Numbered from the stretch's first letter, positions 11,173 through 44,148 are shown. The stretch is 64,000 bases of DNA from Pogona vitticeps (GCF_051106095.1 NC_135783.1:331960322-332024321); one strand, 5' to 3'. Numbers and translations: made by a program. The notes: generated from the sequence alone by a model not told the origin.

Positions 11173-12255
11173 CTTGTTTAAAAAGTGAATCATGTTAGCT
11201 AATTTCATAGAGTACTTTCCATATTAATGCTCACCTCAGACATTTCATTCTGCCTGATAAATTTATATATAATTTATCTAATTTACAGTTTTGCTTCTAT
11301 ACTTCCAACACCGGTATCCAACCCTAGCCATTTACTTACAGATGAAGACATTTAAAGTCAAAACCATGGCAAAACAATAATGAAAGTCATCTTTTGTAAA
11401 ATGCACAGTGAGTTAAGAAAATATATACAGGACTCACAATTTTAAATGTTCACCTAATTTTTAAAAATAAGAAAAAATAAAATAAACAAGAAGTGTCTCT
11501 TGAAAGCTGAAACCTATCAAAGTAAGGTCATGTGATGTAAGATTTTACTGTTGTCTAACTTTCAGGGATCTGTTCTACAAGGGGCATTCAAATGCAATCT
11601 AAAGTGAAAAATGACAGCTTGCTACAACCTAGAGTCTAGACCTCAGCATTTTTAAAAAAGAGTCGACAAAAAAACCCACTAAATCGTATGACAGCTATGT
11701 GACATTGCATAACGAATTACATATTGCAGTACTATTGTTTACTATTGTTAAAGTCACTTTTAAAACTTGAAGTAAAATAAGGAACAGACTGGAAAGATCG
11801 CAAAAATAAAAATCCTGCTTCTGGATTTCGCCACAGGGATATGGCTAGACAGGATGCAGCACCCGTTGATGTTTTGGCAGAACTTGGAAAAGTTTCTTTG
11901 CTCGACTACTGCTTCCAGAATCATGGGCTTTATTGCCGGCTGAGGGATTCTGGAATTTGTAGTCCAGAAAAGGGATTTGTCCTGAGCCAGAATGCCCGCT
12001 CCTTCCTGCTTCCTGAAGGCGGGAATCTAGTATTCCTAAACCCAGTCTGTGGAGCTTCTCACCTTCGAGTCCGGCTCGGTCGCCAGATCCCTGGCCGCTC
12101 TCCTGCTCCACGAGAGGGCCCAGCATGGCGGCAACTTGTTCCCGCAACTGAGCCAAGCCGCTGAGCAAGCCCCGCAGCTCTCCCTGCGGCTCGCAACGGA
12201 CCCGCAACGGCCGCTTCAGCCCATCCCGGTCCGTCAGCTCTGCCCGCAGCTCCAT
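11069..12255 (-). CDS. GON7: KEOPS complex subunit GON7, two exons
   Basis: Joined exons 12063-12255 and 11069-11172 (minus strand) encode 98 residues, close to the roughly 100 of human GON7. GON7 is the fifth subunit of the KEOPS complex, which makes the universal t6A37 modification of ANN-decoding tRNAs. It is a small, largely disordered protein that binds the LAGE3 end. Exon 1 gives MELRAEL ... LRVRCEPQG ... GLLSGLAQLREQVAAMLGPL, matching the conserved N-terminal core. Exon 2 gives an acidic run (DEDDEDIEDEEEN) and the basic tail PPLKRTKRHS. The intron is 890 bases with GT/AG ends at phase 1. The gene is divergent from UBR7 with 498 bases between the two start codons. The last seven codons, stop included, are tandemly repeated just after the stop. 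Confidence 0.9.
12063..12255 (-). CDS. GON7: GON7 coding exon 1
   Basis: 64 codons plus one base. The donor reads GAAG/GTGAGAAG. The start ATG at 12255-12253 is followed by the conserved MEL and the LRV-C core. Confidence 0.9.
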
Positions 12256-12753
12256 CCCGCCGATTGCGCCGGAAGCAGCCAGCCGGTGAGGCCGAGGGAA
12301 CGCCCTCCCAACGAAAGCGGAAGCAGAAGGACTCGGAAGTGCTTAGTGGTTCGCAACCCCCCCCAACTCCCGCCCCCCTTTTTTGGCTCCACCCGCTTAG
12401 CCCACGCGCCTCGCCCATCCCCCTTTTGCGGGCGAGAGAGGTGGTCACGCGGCTCCTGGACGTAATCACCCAACGGTGTGTGACGTCGCCGTCTCATCCC
12501 TTTGCCGTTGTGATTGGCTGTGGGAGCCTCAGGTGACGACGGTCACGTGCAGCGGCACCTTTTCCCCGCCTCCCCTCTCCCTCGAGCTTGGTTCCCTTCT
12601 TGCCTCTGCGTCGCGCGCGCTCTCGTGTTCTGCTTCCGGCGCGCGCATGCGGGTGCGTTTAACTTGAGGAGGGCGGTTGAGCGTTTTCCCGCCTTTTTCC
12701 TTCCCTGCGTCGACCAGAGGAAAGAAAAGGGAAGCCGTTTTTGAGTCCGTGAG
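12256..12753. promoter_or_regulatory. CpG-rich bidirectional promoter of GON7 and UBR7
   Basis: 498 bases separate the two divergent start codons, in a GC- and CpG-rich island spanning about 12050-13130. Visible sites are ETS-type CCGGAAG (12269-12275) and CTTCCGG (12633-12639), a CRE-like TGACGTCG (12481-12488), an inverted CCAAT box ATTGG (12513-12517), an E-box CACGTG (12544-12549) and an NRF1-like GCGCATGCG (12643-12651). No TATA box was seen. The set is typical of housekeeping bidirectional promoters. Confidence 0.75.
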
Positions 12754-34047
<21,294 letters not shown>

Positions 34048-34675
34048 ATCACCTTGAAAGTCTTAAGGAGAAGCTTTTTCCTCCTCTGCTAGCTTTTTAT
34101 GCATCTCTTAGTTTAATCCAATTTATTTATCTTGGCTTCTGTCCTACAAGAAAGTTTTTCTTGCTTATCCATCTTAAACATGTTCTGATTTCATGCCTGA
34201 AAAGTAACAAGATCATGGATTCTCACAATGTCACTCGTTTTGTGTTAAAGAAGAGTGGAGTGGTTAGTATATAACTAGAAAGGGATCAAAATCCTCCTAA
34301 GCTGCTATGATGAAAGAATTATTCATAGGGGAAAGCCTACATGAATGTCCTTGATAGATCAGTGTTCAGCATTCACATAAACATCTCAGTTTTAATATGG
34401 CAGTTCATAAATGCTCAATGTAAGTGTATTTTTATTCATTTTTGGTACAAAGCATGATGTTCGCTATTGCTGTTAGATAAGGCTTGAAGGCTCAAAATGT
34501 GAATTATTGAACCTGTTGCAGAAGAACTTTTAGATAAAATTATAAACCAATGACTGTTCTTTAGACACAGTACATATTTCAGACAGTAGTTCTTTGATGG
34601 AAAATAATGTACAGAATATTTTTTTTAGTGAAATTACTTACAATATATGTTAATCTCCTGCCTGCACAGACTGTA

Positions 34676-34681
34676 AATAAA
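34676..34681 (+). terminator. candidate UBR7 polyadenylation signal (AATAAA)
   Basis: AATAAA about 630 bases after the UBR7 stop. Others lie at 34833-34838 and 34973-34978. The 3' UTR therefore probably ends between 34.7 and 35.0 kb. Confidence 0.4.
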
Positions 34682-35667
34682 CTGCTCTCTGTTGGATGGG
34701 TGGTATTATTAGATTAATACTTTTTTTTAGAATGCAAAGAATCTGGAAGTTTATATAATTGTTCTAGTTTGTAAATGTTTAATTGGGGTTGCTGTTTACC
34801 AAACTGTAAAATAAGAAGCTTTCACCTTTGATAATAAACTCAACCCAATAGTACTGCAGAGGGTTTCTGCACCAGTGATCAGATATTGGTTAACATGGTC
34901 ATCTTCCTAACTACTCAGGCAAATAATTCTGTATGATTCATAGCACTCACATTTTGTGTACTTTCACATCTTAATAAAATGGTTGTCATTAGTGATGTAG
35001 TGATGTCTGATGAATTTTGGAATGATGGGAAATAGCTTAAATATTAAGCCACAATCTCTGACTTTTTCTGCAGCATGAGTCTGGTTCATTTAGAGCTGCC
35101 CCTCACCACTTGCCCACACATACTGTCTCATGAGAAAATGGGTATTCCTCAGCCTTTCACTTCATCTTGAACCATTACTAAGAATGTCCTAATAGAAAGC
35201 TATTGTATGTTGTCACTTTGCAACCTTTAAGAACAATGTAGAAACCATTCAATATAGACTTTGCAACATGGAGCTTTAAAAAAAGAAAATTCAAGTTATG
35301 GTGTACATACTCATACATTCCTGAATCAGTAATCCTGAGATTTTGAGGAAAGGAAGAACTGACTGGTAGAATGCATTTGGAGTGAATCAATCCTTGTACA
35401 GGCTTTCTGAGAAATGCCCAGTTAAAAGATTCAGGATATGTCTGTCTCTAATTGTTTCTAATAACCAATAACACATCTCTAGCTGAAAGAGGCCCTGCTT
35501 GGTGAATTCAGAATGGAGAGGAAATAGAGACTTGCTGCCAGCTTCAGAAGTGTTTGGGAGGTATGCATGGTGGAGCAGGCTCTAGTAATATGATTATGAT
35601 TTCATATCACTTGTATTTTGCAGTGGCATTTATTTGTTTTTAATATACAGTGTGAGTGAAGTATTTA

Positions 35668-36027
35668 CAGTGGTGCCCCGCTTGACGATTACCCCATTAG
35701 ATGACGAAATTGCTTGATGATGAGTATTTTGCGATCGCTATAGCGATCGCAAGATGATGTTTGTATGGGTTTTTTCACTTAACGATTAAAAACAGCTGAT
35801 CGGTGGCTCTCAAAGTGGCTCGTTGCTGTTTTGCTGACCTCATTTCGCAAGATAGGGAGTGGAAAATGGTCGCCCTATGGAGGATCTTCACTGCATGATC
35901 AGGTATTAACCCCATTGGAACGCATTGACCCGTTTTCAAAGCATTTCAATGGGCTTTTTTCCCGCCTGACGATTTCGTTTAACAGCGATTTTGCTGGAAC
36001 ACATTATCGTCAAGCGGGGCACCACTG
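35668..36027. mobile_element. Tigger-like non-autonomous element (CCCCGCTTGACGA type)
   Basis: Ends CAGTGGTGCCCCGCTTGACG and inverse (GTCAAGCGGGGCACCACTG), TA flanks, 360 bases, between the UBR7 and BTBD7 3' ends. Confidence 0.85.
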
Positions 36028-36699
36028 TACTAATATAAAATCCCTTACTAAAACCTAGTAATTTACATTTTCGTTCTTTTCCTTTCTTAAAACTGTCTTA
36101 CATGCCCATTCTTCCAAGTCAAACACATCTTCCATTCAGTAAGAGCAATGGAAGGCCTTAAGTCAGTGTCACTGTGTAAGCAGGAGATGCTTAATGCCCA
36201 TTAACCTTTATATTGTACAACATTTGTACTAACTAGCAAGGAAATAAAATGTTTTCAAAAGCACTAAAAGAGTTTGAGGAGCAAGTAGATAGTAAAATGT
36301 ATCAAATTGTATTTTCTGTTTGTAACAAAAGAAATAGTTATGTAACACTTTAAGGTGAACTAATTTCTATTTTTCAAAAGCCTTTGTATGTCCAAGTTCC
36401 CTTCAGTTTTATACTTTGTCCAAAGACATGACCACTCAATTCATCTGAATTGTTCTTAGACATTAAAAAGCATATTGCAAATAAAAATTTTACTTATAGG
36501 TGCTATGTTATCGCTTAAAGTAAATAATATGTAATTTCTACCTGGTGAATGAATCGAATTGTGGGCCCTGACTTGTGCTGAAAGCTGCTTTGTCTTTGTT
36601 TTGTCTTTCCCCACACCCACAGCTAAAGGAAGCTTTTTTTTCAAGCAAGCAACAGGAGAGAGTGAGGAGGGGGGTGATCATAGGGTAATTAGCAGCCTT

Positions 36700-36860
36700 T
36701 TGGTCTCCAGAGCTAGGATGTAAAAATTCTAAACCTTAATGCAGAGACAGAAAGAGGGCGTGCTTGGAGCCTAATGAAGTTGATTTTGTCCACGAAAGCT
36801 TGCTATTTGTTTTATTTTTAGTGGTCCAATAAAACGTATTATTCTTGCATTTGAGTTATC
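36700..36860 (+). repeat. repeat fragment with hammerhead-like core
   Basis: CTAATGAAGTTGATTTTGTC followed by CACGAAAGCTTGC and a GTGGTCCAATAAAA tail. The spacing (near-CUGAUGA, a short hairpin, then GAAA) is that of a hammerhead ribozyme. A related reversed fragment may lie at about 41610-41690. The family is unknown to me; Penelope-like is my guess. Confidence 0.35.
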
Positions 36861-37355
36861 TTTGGGGCCACATTGGCTCTTGCCTTTTTTGTTCTGAAGT
36901 ATATAATATGCATTTGATGGACAATCATAGTACTGAACTTGCTTCATTGGAGGAACTGCTGATTTCTGTTGTTCTTCGGCTTATCTTGTAGCTTTCTCAT
37001 CCCAGTAGTTGGTTCATGCCAATAAAATTATAAATTAGCTACTGTAAATCTCCCTTTCTACATAGCAGGCCATACCATTCCCTCTCATTTTTCTCAGCAC
37101 CTATAGATACCATGATGACCAAATGCAAGTTATTTTCTCCATTATGCTGTATGGCACACTGTAGATGGGATGCAATTCCACTTTCAATACCTTTGTATAG
37201 GGCGAACTGATTCCTAGCCTACTATTTTTATAGTTCAATCTTTCATTATCCCTAGAATTATACTGGATTATATACTGATGTTTTAATCTGCAGATTATGG
37301 TGTAGCAAATTTCCAAAACGATTGTATTTAGAGATTAGTGATATTCATTTATGTG

Positions 37356-37365
37356 CAATACTGTG
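37356..37365. repeat. target-site duplication of the Bov-B insertion (3' side)
   Basis: CAATACTGTG, identical to 40588-40597 on the other side of the element. Confidence 0.85.
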
Positions 37366-40300
37366 TGTGTGTGTGTTTAGTCGTTTAGTCGTGTCCGACT
37401 CTTCGTGACCCCATGGACCAGAGCACGCCAGGCCCTCCTGTCTTCTACTGCCTCCCGGAGTTGTGTCAGGTTCATGTTGGTTGCTTCGCACACACTGTCC
37501 AGCCATCTCATCCTCGGTCGTCCCCTTGTCCTCTTTCCTTCACACTTTCCCAACATCAGGGTCTTTTCCAGGGAGTCTTTTCTTCTCATTAGATGGCCAA
37601 AGTACTGGAGCCTCAGCTTCAGGATCTGTCCTTCCAGTGAGCACTCAGGGTTGATTTCCTTTAGAACTGATAGGTTTGTTCTCCTTGCAGTCCAGGGGAT
37701 TCTCAAGAGCCTCCTCCAGCACCACAATTCAAAGGCATCAATTCTTCGGCGGTCTGCTTTCTTTATGGTCCAGCTCTCACTTCCATACATCACGACAGGA
37801 AAAACCATAGCTTTGACTATTCGGACTTTTGTTGGCAAGGTGATGTCTCTGCTTTTCAAGATGCTGTCCAGATTTGTCATCGCTTTCCTCCCAAGAAGCA
37901 GGCGTCTTTTAATTTCGGGGCTGCTGTCTCCATCTGCAGTGATCATGGAGCCCAAGAAAGTGAAATCTGTCACTGCCTCCATATCTTCCCCTTCTATTTC
38001 CCAGGAGGTGATGGGACCAGTGGCCATGATCTTAGTTTTTTTGATGTTGAGTTTCAGACCGTTTTTTGCACTCTCCTCTTTCACTCTCATTACAAGGTTC
38101 TTTAATTCCTCCTCACTTTCTGCCATCAGAGTGGTATCATCTGCATATCGGAGGTTGTTGATATTTCTTCCGGCAATCTTAATTCCGGCTTGGGTTTCTT
38201 CCAGTCCAGCCTTCCGCATGATGTATTCTGCATATAAGTTAAATAAATTGGGGGACAATATACAGCCTTGCCGTACTCCTTTCCCAATTTTGAACCACTC
38301 AGTTGTTCCATGACCAGTTCTAACTGTTGCCTCCTGTCCCACATATAGGTTTCTCAGGAGACAGATAAAGTGGTCAGGCACTCCCATTTCTTTAAGAACT
38401 TGCCATAGTTTGCTGTGGTCCACACAGTCAAAGGCTTTTGCATAGTCAATGAAGCAGAAGTAGATATTTTTCTGGAACTCTCTGGCTTTCTCCATAATCC
38501 AGCGCATGTTGGCAATTTGGTCTCGAGTTCCTCTGCCTCTTCGGAATCCAGCTTGTACTTCTGGGAGTTCTCGGTCCACATACTGCTGAAGCCTACCTTG
38601 TAGGATTTTGAGCATAACCTTGCTAGCGTGCGAAATGAGTGCAATTGTACGGTAGTTGGAGCATTCTTTGGCACTGCCTTTCTTTGGGATTGGGATGTAG
38701 ACTGATCTTTTCCAATCCTCTGGCCACTGTTGAGTTTTCCAAACTTGCTGGCATATTGAATGTAGCACCTTCACAGCATCATCTTTCAAGATTTTAAATA
38801 GTTCAACTGGAATGCCATCACCTCCACTGGCCTTGTTGTTAGCCAGGCTTTCTAAGGCCCACTTGACTTCGCTCTCCAGGATGTCTGGCTCAAGGTCAGC
38901 AACTACATTGTCTGTGTTGTCCGGGATATCCACATCTTTCTGATATAATTCCTCTGTGTATTCTTGCCACCTCTTCTTGACGTCTTCTGCTTCTGTTAGG
39001 TCCCTCCCATTTTTGTCTTTTATCATGTTCATCTTTGCGCAAAATGTTCCTCTAATATGTCCAATTTTCCTGAACAGATCTCTGGTCTTTCCTTTTCTGT
39101 TATCTTCCTCTATTTCTTTGCATTGTTCATTTAAGAAGGCCCTCTTGTCTCTCCTTGCTATTCTTTGGAAGTCTGAATTCAAGTTTCTGTAACTTTCCCT
39201 ATCTCCCTTGCATTTTGCTTCCCTTCTCCTCTCTGCTATTTCTAAGGCCTCGTTGGACAGCCACTTTGCTTTCTTGCATTTCCTTTTCTTTGGGATGGTT
39301 TTCGTTGCTGCCTCCTGGACAATGTTACGAGCCTCTATCCAAAGTTCTTCAGGCACTCTGTCCACCAAATCTAGTTCCTTAAATCTGTTCTTTACTTCCA
39401 CTGTGTATTCATAAGGGATTTGGTTTAGATTATACCTGAGTGGCCCAGTGGTTTTTCCTAATCTCTTCAGTCTAAGCTTGAATTTTGCTATGAGAAGCTG
39501 ATGATCAGAACCGCAGTTAGCTCCAGGTCTTGTTTTTGCTGACTGTATAGAGCTTCTCCATCTTTGGCTGCAGAGAATATAATCAATCTGATTTCGATAT
39601 TGCCCATCTGGTGATTTCCATGTATAGAGTCGCCTCTTGTGTTGTTGGAAAAGAGTGTTTGTGATGACCAGCTTATTCTCTTGACAAAACTCTATTAGCC
39701 TTTGTCCTGCTTCGTTCTGAACTCCAAGGCCAAACTTCCCTGTTGTCCCTTTTATCTCTTGGCTCCCTACTTTAGCATTCCAGTCCCCTAGAATGAGAAG
39801 AACATCTTTCTTTGGTGTCAGTTCTAGAAGGTGTTGTAAATCTTCATAGAATTGTTCAATTTCAGTCTCCTCAGCAATGCTGGTTGGTGCATAAACTTGG
39901 ATTATTGTGATGTTGAATGGTCTGCCTTGGATTCGTATTGACATCATTCTATCATTTTTGAGATTGTATCCCATTACAGCTTTTCCCACTCTTTTGTTGA
40001 CTATGAGGGCTACTCCATTCCTTCTACGGGATTCTTGTCCACAATAGTAGATATGATAATCATCTGAGCTGAATTCGCCCATTCCTGTCCATTTTAGTTC
40101 ACTGATGCCCAGGATGTCGATGTTTATTCTTGCCATCTCCTGTTTGACCACCTCCAGCTTCCCAAGGTTCATAGATCTTACATTCCAGGTTCCTATGCAG
40201 TATTTTTCTTTGCAGCATTGGATTTTCCTTTCACTTCCAGGCACGTCCACAGCTGAGCGTCCTTTCGGCTTTGGCCCAACCACTTCATTAGCTCTGGAGC

Positions 40301-40587
40301 TACTTGTACTTGTCCTCCGCTCTTCCTCAGTAGCATGTTGGACGCCTTCCGACCTGAGGGGCCCATTTTCCAGCGTCATATCTTTTAGCCTTTTGTTTCT
40401 GATCATGGGGCGTTCTTGGCAAAGATACTGGAGTGGCTTGCCATTTCCTACTCCAGGTGGATTGCGTTTAGTCGGAACTCTCCACTATGTCCTCTCCGTC
40501 TTGGGTGTCCCTGCACGGCATAGCCCATAGTTTCTCTGAGTTACTCAAGCCCCTTCGCCACGACAAGGCAGCAATCCATGAAGAAGT
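37366..40587 (-). mobile_element. full-length Bov-B (RTE) LINE
   Basis: 3.2 kb, about the full length of Bov-B elements, in the intergenic space between convergent UBR7 and BTBD7. The 5' end (minus strand) begins near ATTGCTGCCTTGTCGTGGCG, followed by a 5' UTR of about 180 bases. Then comes one long open frame, then a 3' end made only of a short AC microsatellite. The 10-mer CAATACTGTG flanks both ends. Full length, an open frame and perfect duplication point to recent insertion. Confidence 0.95.
37377..40406 (-). CDS. Bov-B endonuclease/reverse-transcriptase polyprotein, open frame
   Basis: 1009 residues without interruption. An APE-type endonuclease occupies about residues 70-310, with IGTWNVRSMN (71), SELKWTG, QVYAPT, GDWNAKV (G207) and GSDHQLLIA (about 299). 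A connecting basic region follows. The reverse transcriptase spans about 490-800: AGFRRGRGTRDQI, FCFIDYAKAFDCVDH, VRQGCILSPNLFNLYAEYIM and the catalytic LRYADDTTLM (Y754-D757). The post-RT part has YGSESWTIKKADRRR, GRPRMRWLDSV and the end VHGVTKSRTRLND. It nicks target DNA and copies its own RNA in place, and in squamates it is also the likely source of machinery for Sauria SINEs. The start Met at 40406 is the first in frame. It is not a host gene. Confidence 0.95.
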   Translation of the reverse strand: MIRNKRLKDMTLENGPLRSEGVQHATEEERRTSTSSSRANEVVGPKPKGRSAVDVPGSERKIQCCKEKYCIGTWNVRSMNLGKLEVVKQEMARINIDILGISELKWTGMGEFSSDDYHIYYCGQESRRRNGVALIVNKRVGKAVMGYNLKNDRMMSIRIQGRPFNITIIQVYAPTSIAEETEIEQFYEDLQHLLELTPKKDVLLILGDWNAKVGSQEIKGTTGKFGLGVQNEAGQRLIEFCQENKLVITNTLFQQHKRRLYTWKSPDGQYRNQIDYILCSQRWRSSIQSAKTRPGANCGSDHQLLIAKFKLRLKRLGKTTGPLRYNLNQIPYEYTVEVKNRFKELDLVDRVPEELWIEARNIVQEAATKTIPKKRKCKKAKWLSNEALEIAERRREAKCKGDRESYRNLNSDFQRIARRDKRAFLNEQCKEIEEDNRKGKTRDLFRKIGHIRGTFCAKMNMIKDKNGRDLTEAEDVKKRWQEYTEELYQKDVDIPDNTDNVVADLEPDILESEVKWALESLANNKASGGDGIPVELFKILKDDAVKVLHSICQQVWKTQQWPEDWKRSVYIPIPKKGSAKECSNYRTIALISHASKVMLKILQGRLQQYVDRELPEVQAGFRRGRGTRDQIANMRWIMEKAREFQKNIYFCFIDYAKAFDCVDHSKLWQVLKEMGVPDHFICLLRNLYVGQEATVRTGHGTTEWFKIGKGVRQGCILSPNLFNLYAEYIMRKAGLEETQAGIKIAGRNINNLRYADDTTLMAESEEELKNLVMRVKEESAKNGLKLNIKKTKIMATGPITSWEIEGEDMEAVTDFTFLGSMITADGDSSPEIKRRLLLGRKAMTNLDSILKSRDITLPTKVRIVKAMVFPVVMYGSESWTIKKADRRRIDAFELWCWRRLLRIPWTARRTNLSVLKEINPECSLEGQILKLRLQYFGHLMRRKDSLEKTLMLGKCEGKRTRGRPRMRWLDSVCEATNMNLTQLREAVEDRRAWRALVHGVTKSRTRLND

Positions 40588-41094
40588 CAATACTGTGGCA
40601 GTATCTATTTCTCTCTGAAGCTACTGTGTATAAGACTTGCATGATTATCTGAAACACTAGTTACCAAATAGGACTTGCTGCAGCTCACAGTTTGAGAGTC
40701 TGGTTCATACAAGTTTGTTGAGGTTTCATGCTCCCCTTTATATCTGCTTAGAAGGGAATTTTACCCCTTCCTCCTGCAGTGAGGCTTTTGGGCAATTTGT
40801 AGCTGGAGGGTGGCAGGGAGCATTTGGAGAGGTGTTGCTGCTGGAAGGGTAATACCCCAAACTCTAATGCCTTTTGCACTCAGCCATCATATATTTTTAA
40901 CAACTATTGGCACAAATAATTGCAGAAGAATGGTTGTGTGTTAGTAAATTTAATCTGGATAATCATATTAGTGATTACTCACTAGCAATGTGACAGCCCT
41001 ACCCATAGCTGGCATGTTGCCCCTTGATACACTTTTCAATGAATCAATTTTTGGGCCCTAGGGCAAAAAAACAAGCATCTTCTCTCCTAGTAAC

Positions 41095-41560
41095 AAAGTT
41101 ATCCATATTAAACCGAGTATCTTCCCTCCCTCTAATTCTGACATGAAAGAGAGGGAAGCTCTTTCCCCTCTCACACAATACTAGAACCAGGGGACATCCA
41201 CTCAAATTGAGTGTTGGGAGAGTGAGAACAGAAAAAATAAAGTATTTCTTTACACAGCATGTTGTTAGTCTGTGGAACTCCTTGCCACAGGATGTGGTGG
41301 TGGCATCTGGCTTAGATGCCTTGAAAAGAGAATTGGACAGACTTCTGGAGGAAAAGTCCATTGCAGGTTACAAGCCATGATGGGGATGTATAAGCTTAAA
41401 AGGAAGGTACTTCAAAAATGCCAGATGCAGGGGAGGGGTATCAGGAGAGAGGCATCTAGTTGTCTCATGTGTTCCCAGAGTCATCTGGTGGGGCTGCTGT
41501 GAGATACAGGAAGCTAGACTAGATGGCCTGATCCAGGAGGGCTCTTGTGTTCCTACTAAG
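41095..41560 (+). mobile_element. CR1 LINE 3' fragment
   Basis: Strings in order: AGGGGACATCCACTCAAATT, TGTGGAACTCCTTGCCACAG, GATGTGGTGGTGGCATCTGG, GGAGGAAAAGTCCATTGCAG, GTTACAAGCCATGATGGGG, AGATGGCCTGATCCAGGAGG. This is the standard CR1/L2-type 3' end in squamates. Truncated, no coding capacity. Confidence 0.8.
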
Positions 41561-42109
41561 CAAAGTGAGTAATTGTTAGGCAAAACGAATCTGAAAGCAA
41601 CTGTGGAGTAACACATTTTCTAGGATCAAATAAATCTTTAAAAGAAAAAGAGCAAGCTTTTGACTTCTCAAGAAATCTTCAATCTCAGTGTTAACTTAAA
41701 GGGAGGGGAGAGGAGACTGGAAAATCTAGAAAAGCCCTGAAGACTAGTTTGTAATGGCTTTAAGATGAATACTAGGGTGGAAGAGTAACTTGAGGTGTTT
41801 CTCACATCTACCACCTCAAGTCTATTTATGACACATCCTACTCTCAGTCTATATACTGAGGTTTTCCACCATGCCATGCCCAGCTTTTGCTTCTAATCTC
41901 CCTGCTTTCTGATGCTTGTATCATCTGAATTGTTCTCAATATTATTTCTTTCTTTCGACAATACATTCAACAACATGGTGACTCACAGGTATACATATAA
42001 AATTCATACTAAAAGACCAAGAAAATTAAAAAAAAATTAAAAATTATTATTAACAGCATGAGTTATTGGAGGCAGCTTTGTATAATCCTGTTTCCCCCAA
42101 TTTTCTGAA

Positions 42110-42155
42110 CATCAGGGGAGGAGAAGAGCCTGCATCAGGGGAGGAGAAGAGCCTG
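42110..42155. repeat. perfect 23-bp tandem duplication
   Basis: CATCAGGGGAGGAGAAGAGC-CTG occurs twice in a row (42110-42132, 42133-42155) without mismatch. Intergenic; it looks like a recent replication slip. Confidence 0.8.
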
Positions 42156-44148
42156 ATTGGGGGCTGCTGTACCCTTTGTGTTGTATTAAGAAGTTGGTAC
42201 TTAAACAACAGGAAATGTATATAATAAGAGGTTATGTTTGGCAGCTGTGCACAGTAATCAAGATGTGCTTTGATATTCTGGAGGTTTCCATAATTTAGCT
42301 TCATACAGAGACATAGTTGTTTTATCCGCTGACTAAATCAAAGACATTTTATGAATGCATTTTTGTAGACAAGCCATTTATTTGAAATACCAACTATATG
42401 TAGGATAAATTCAGTGTTAACATGCTTCTCAGCAACAGTAGAAAAATAGAACCAGTGAAAACCTTTTTACAACTGTAATGGTACTCAAAAGAGAAATGTA
42501 TTGTTTTACAATGCATCACACAAGACTAGAATTCAATTCTAGAGGTACCTAAATAAAAATACTCTATTTTCTTTAAAAACCAATATGTACAATTGAAGCA
42601 TAAACAAGTTTTACAAAGTACTGGTTATGCATGTTGTAGAAAAAACACTTGCATAGGACATGAAGTTGGTTTAAGAAAATTTCTGAGCCTTTAGCATTGA
42701 AGGCACTTGACTTTATACCAGTAACAGCACAAGAACAACATTAACATCGTGGACAGATAACACCTTCCAGAAATACATACTAGTACAGAAATACCAAATG
42801 TTGTTTTATTCCACTTCTCCCAATATTCCACACATAGCCCTCCACTATATAAACACACAGCCACTGGGAGAAGCAAGAATAATAGTGCCATCTGCAGCCC
42901 ATTTCAAAATAAGTTATGTAAAAGGCGGAAAAGGGTCCATAATATCCCAAACCCACAACAAGCAAGAAAGGGCCAGTTTTTTCATCTCTTATTAGAGGCA
43001 GGAAAAAAAACACTTAAAAGATGGAAATTAAAACATGAAACATGTAAATTGCTACTGAGGCAGTTACTGTAAAGTGTGACAAAGATTACTCCTATTGTAT
43101 ATTTTTTTAGATGGCTGGGATCTAAATATCATGTTTGCACAGTGACTTTGCAACTTTCTCTCTGGGTAGCAGGCCCCACCTCCCCTAAAGCCATCGGCTG
43201 AGTAACACTTTGCTTTAAAAAATATATTTTTAAAAACATTAAACACATACTGTATGTGTGTGCCTGGAAGCAGATTGTTTGAACACACTTTGATCTCGGC
43301 CTTAGATAAGAACATGCAATACTCTTCTTAGTAGGGATGTGTACCAAACCAGTTTTGGACAAGCTTCTGCACTACCGTAGTAAAAAAGGGCCAAGAATAT
43401 AGTTGTAAGTTTCCACATTGAAGCTTCTTTCATCATATACCAATTGTTCAGTGAGCAATTATTCCTTTCAAAACCACAGCTGTTTGACTATTGAATACTC
43501 TGATTTCCAATTTATTCAAAGTGCTTCATGAAATGAAAAGATTGTTTCTTAAAGATGCCAAAACTGTACTGTACATTGAAAATGCCAGGCGTGGCGTAGT
43601 TACTGATGACCACAACACTGAACAGGAGGGACTTGCATGTTGCTTCATCTACTTTTTTGGAGAACACAAACTCTAAATAACTGAGGTTGTGAGTAAACTG
43701 TGCTCAGCAGAATGTAAAATTATTTCAATTATGACAGTAAATCATGTTTCATCATTTTCAGGCCAAATTAAACTCTTGACAGAGTAGCTGCATTCCTCTG
43801 ACCTTACTGGGTTATGTATTCTTAAGCTATGTATACAAAGTAAAATAAAGGTGCCTTCTCTTAAGGAAGCACATGAGGAATGTAAGAGACTGTAAGGTCA
43901 GTAACTGCGGATCAAGGAGTCTTGCAAAGGTTCCACTGATCAGACCAAACTCATCATACAACTGCGAGGGAAGTGGATCAAGTTTAACAAGGAAAGAGCC
44001 AAAATGGGGAGTAGTGTGCTGTTTATACATTAAAAGAAAATACAAAGTCTTTAAAAGCCCTAGAAGTAAAAAGCCAGTACCTTGCTACCTCAAACTATTT
44101 CTCTCCAGGCATTTTTTTTCCAATTTCATCTTTTCAACTTCATGCAAG

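Noticed and set aside
37405-38313. 302-codon plus-strand frame
   Set aside because: Antisense shadow of the Bov-B frame.
37377-40406. 1009-codon frame as a possible host gene (endonuclease/craniofacial-development-like name in databases)
   Set aside because: Motif content, target duplication and 3' structure show a Bov-B LINE.
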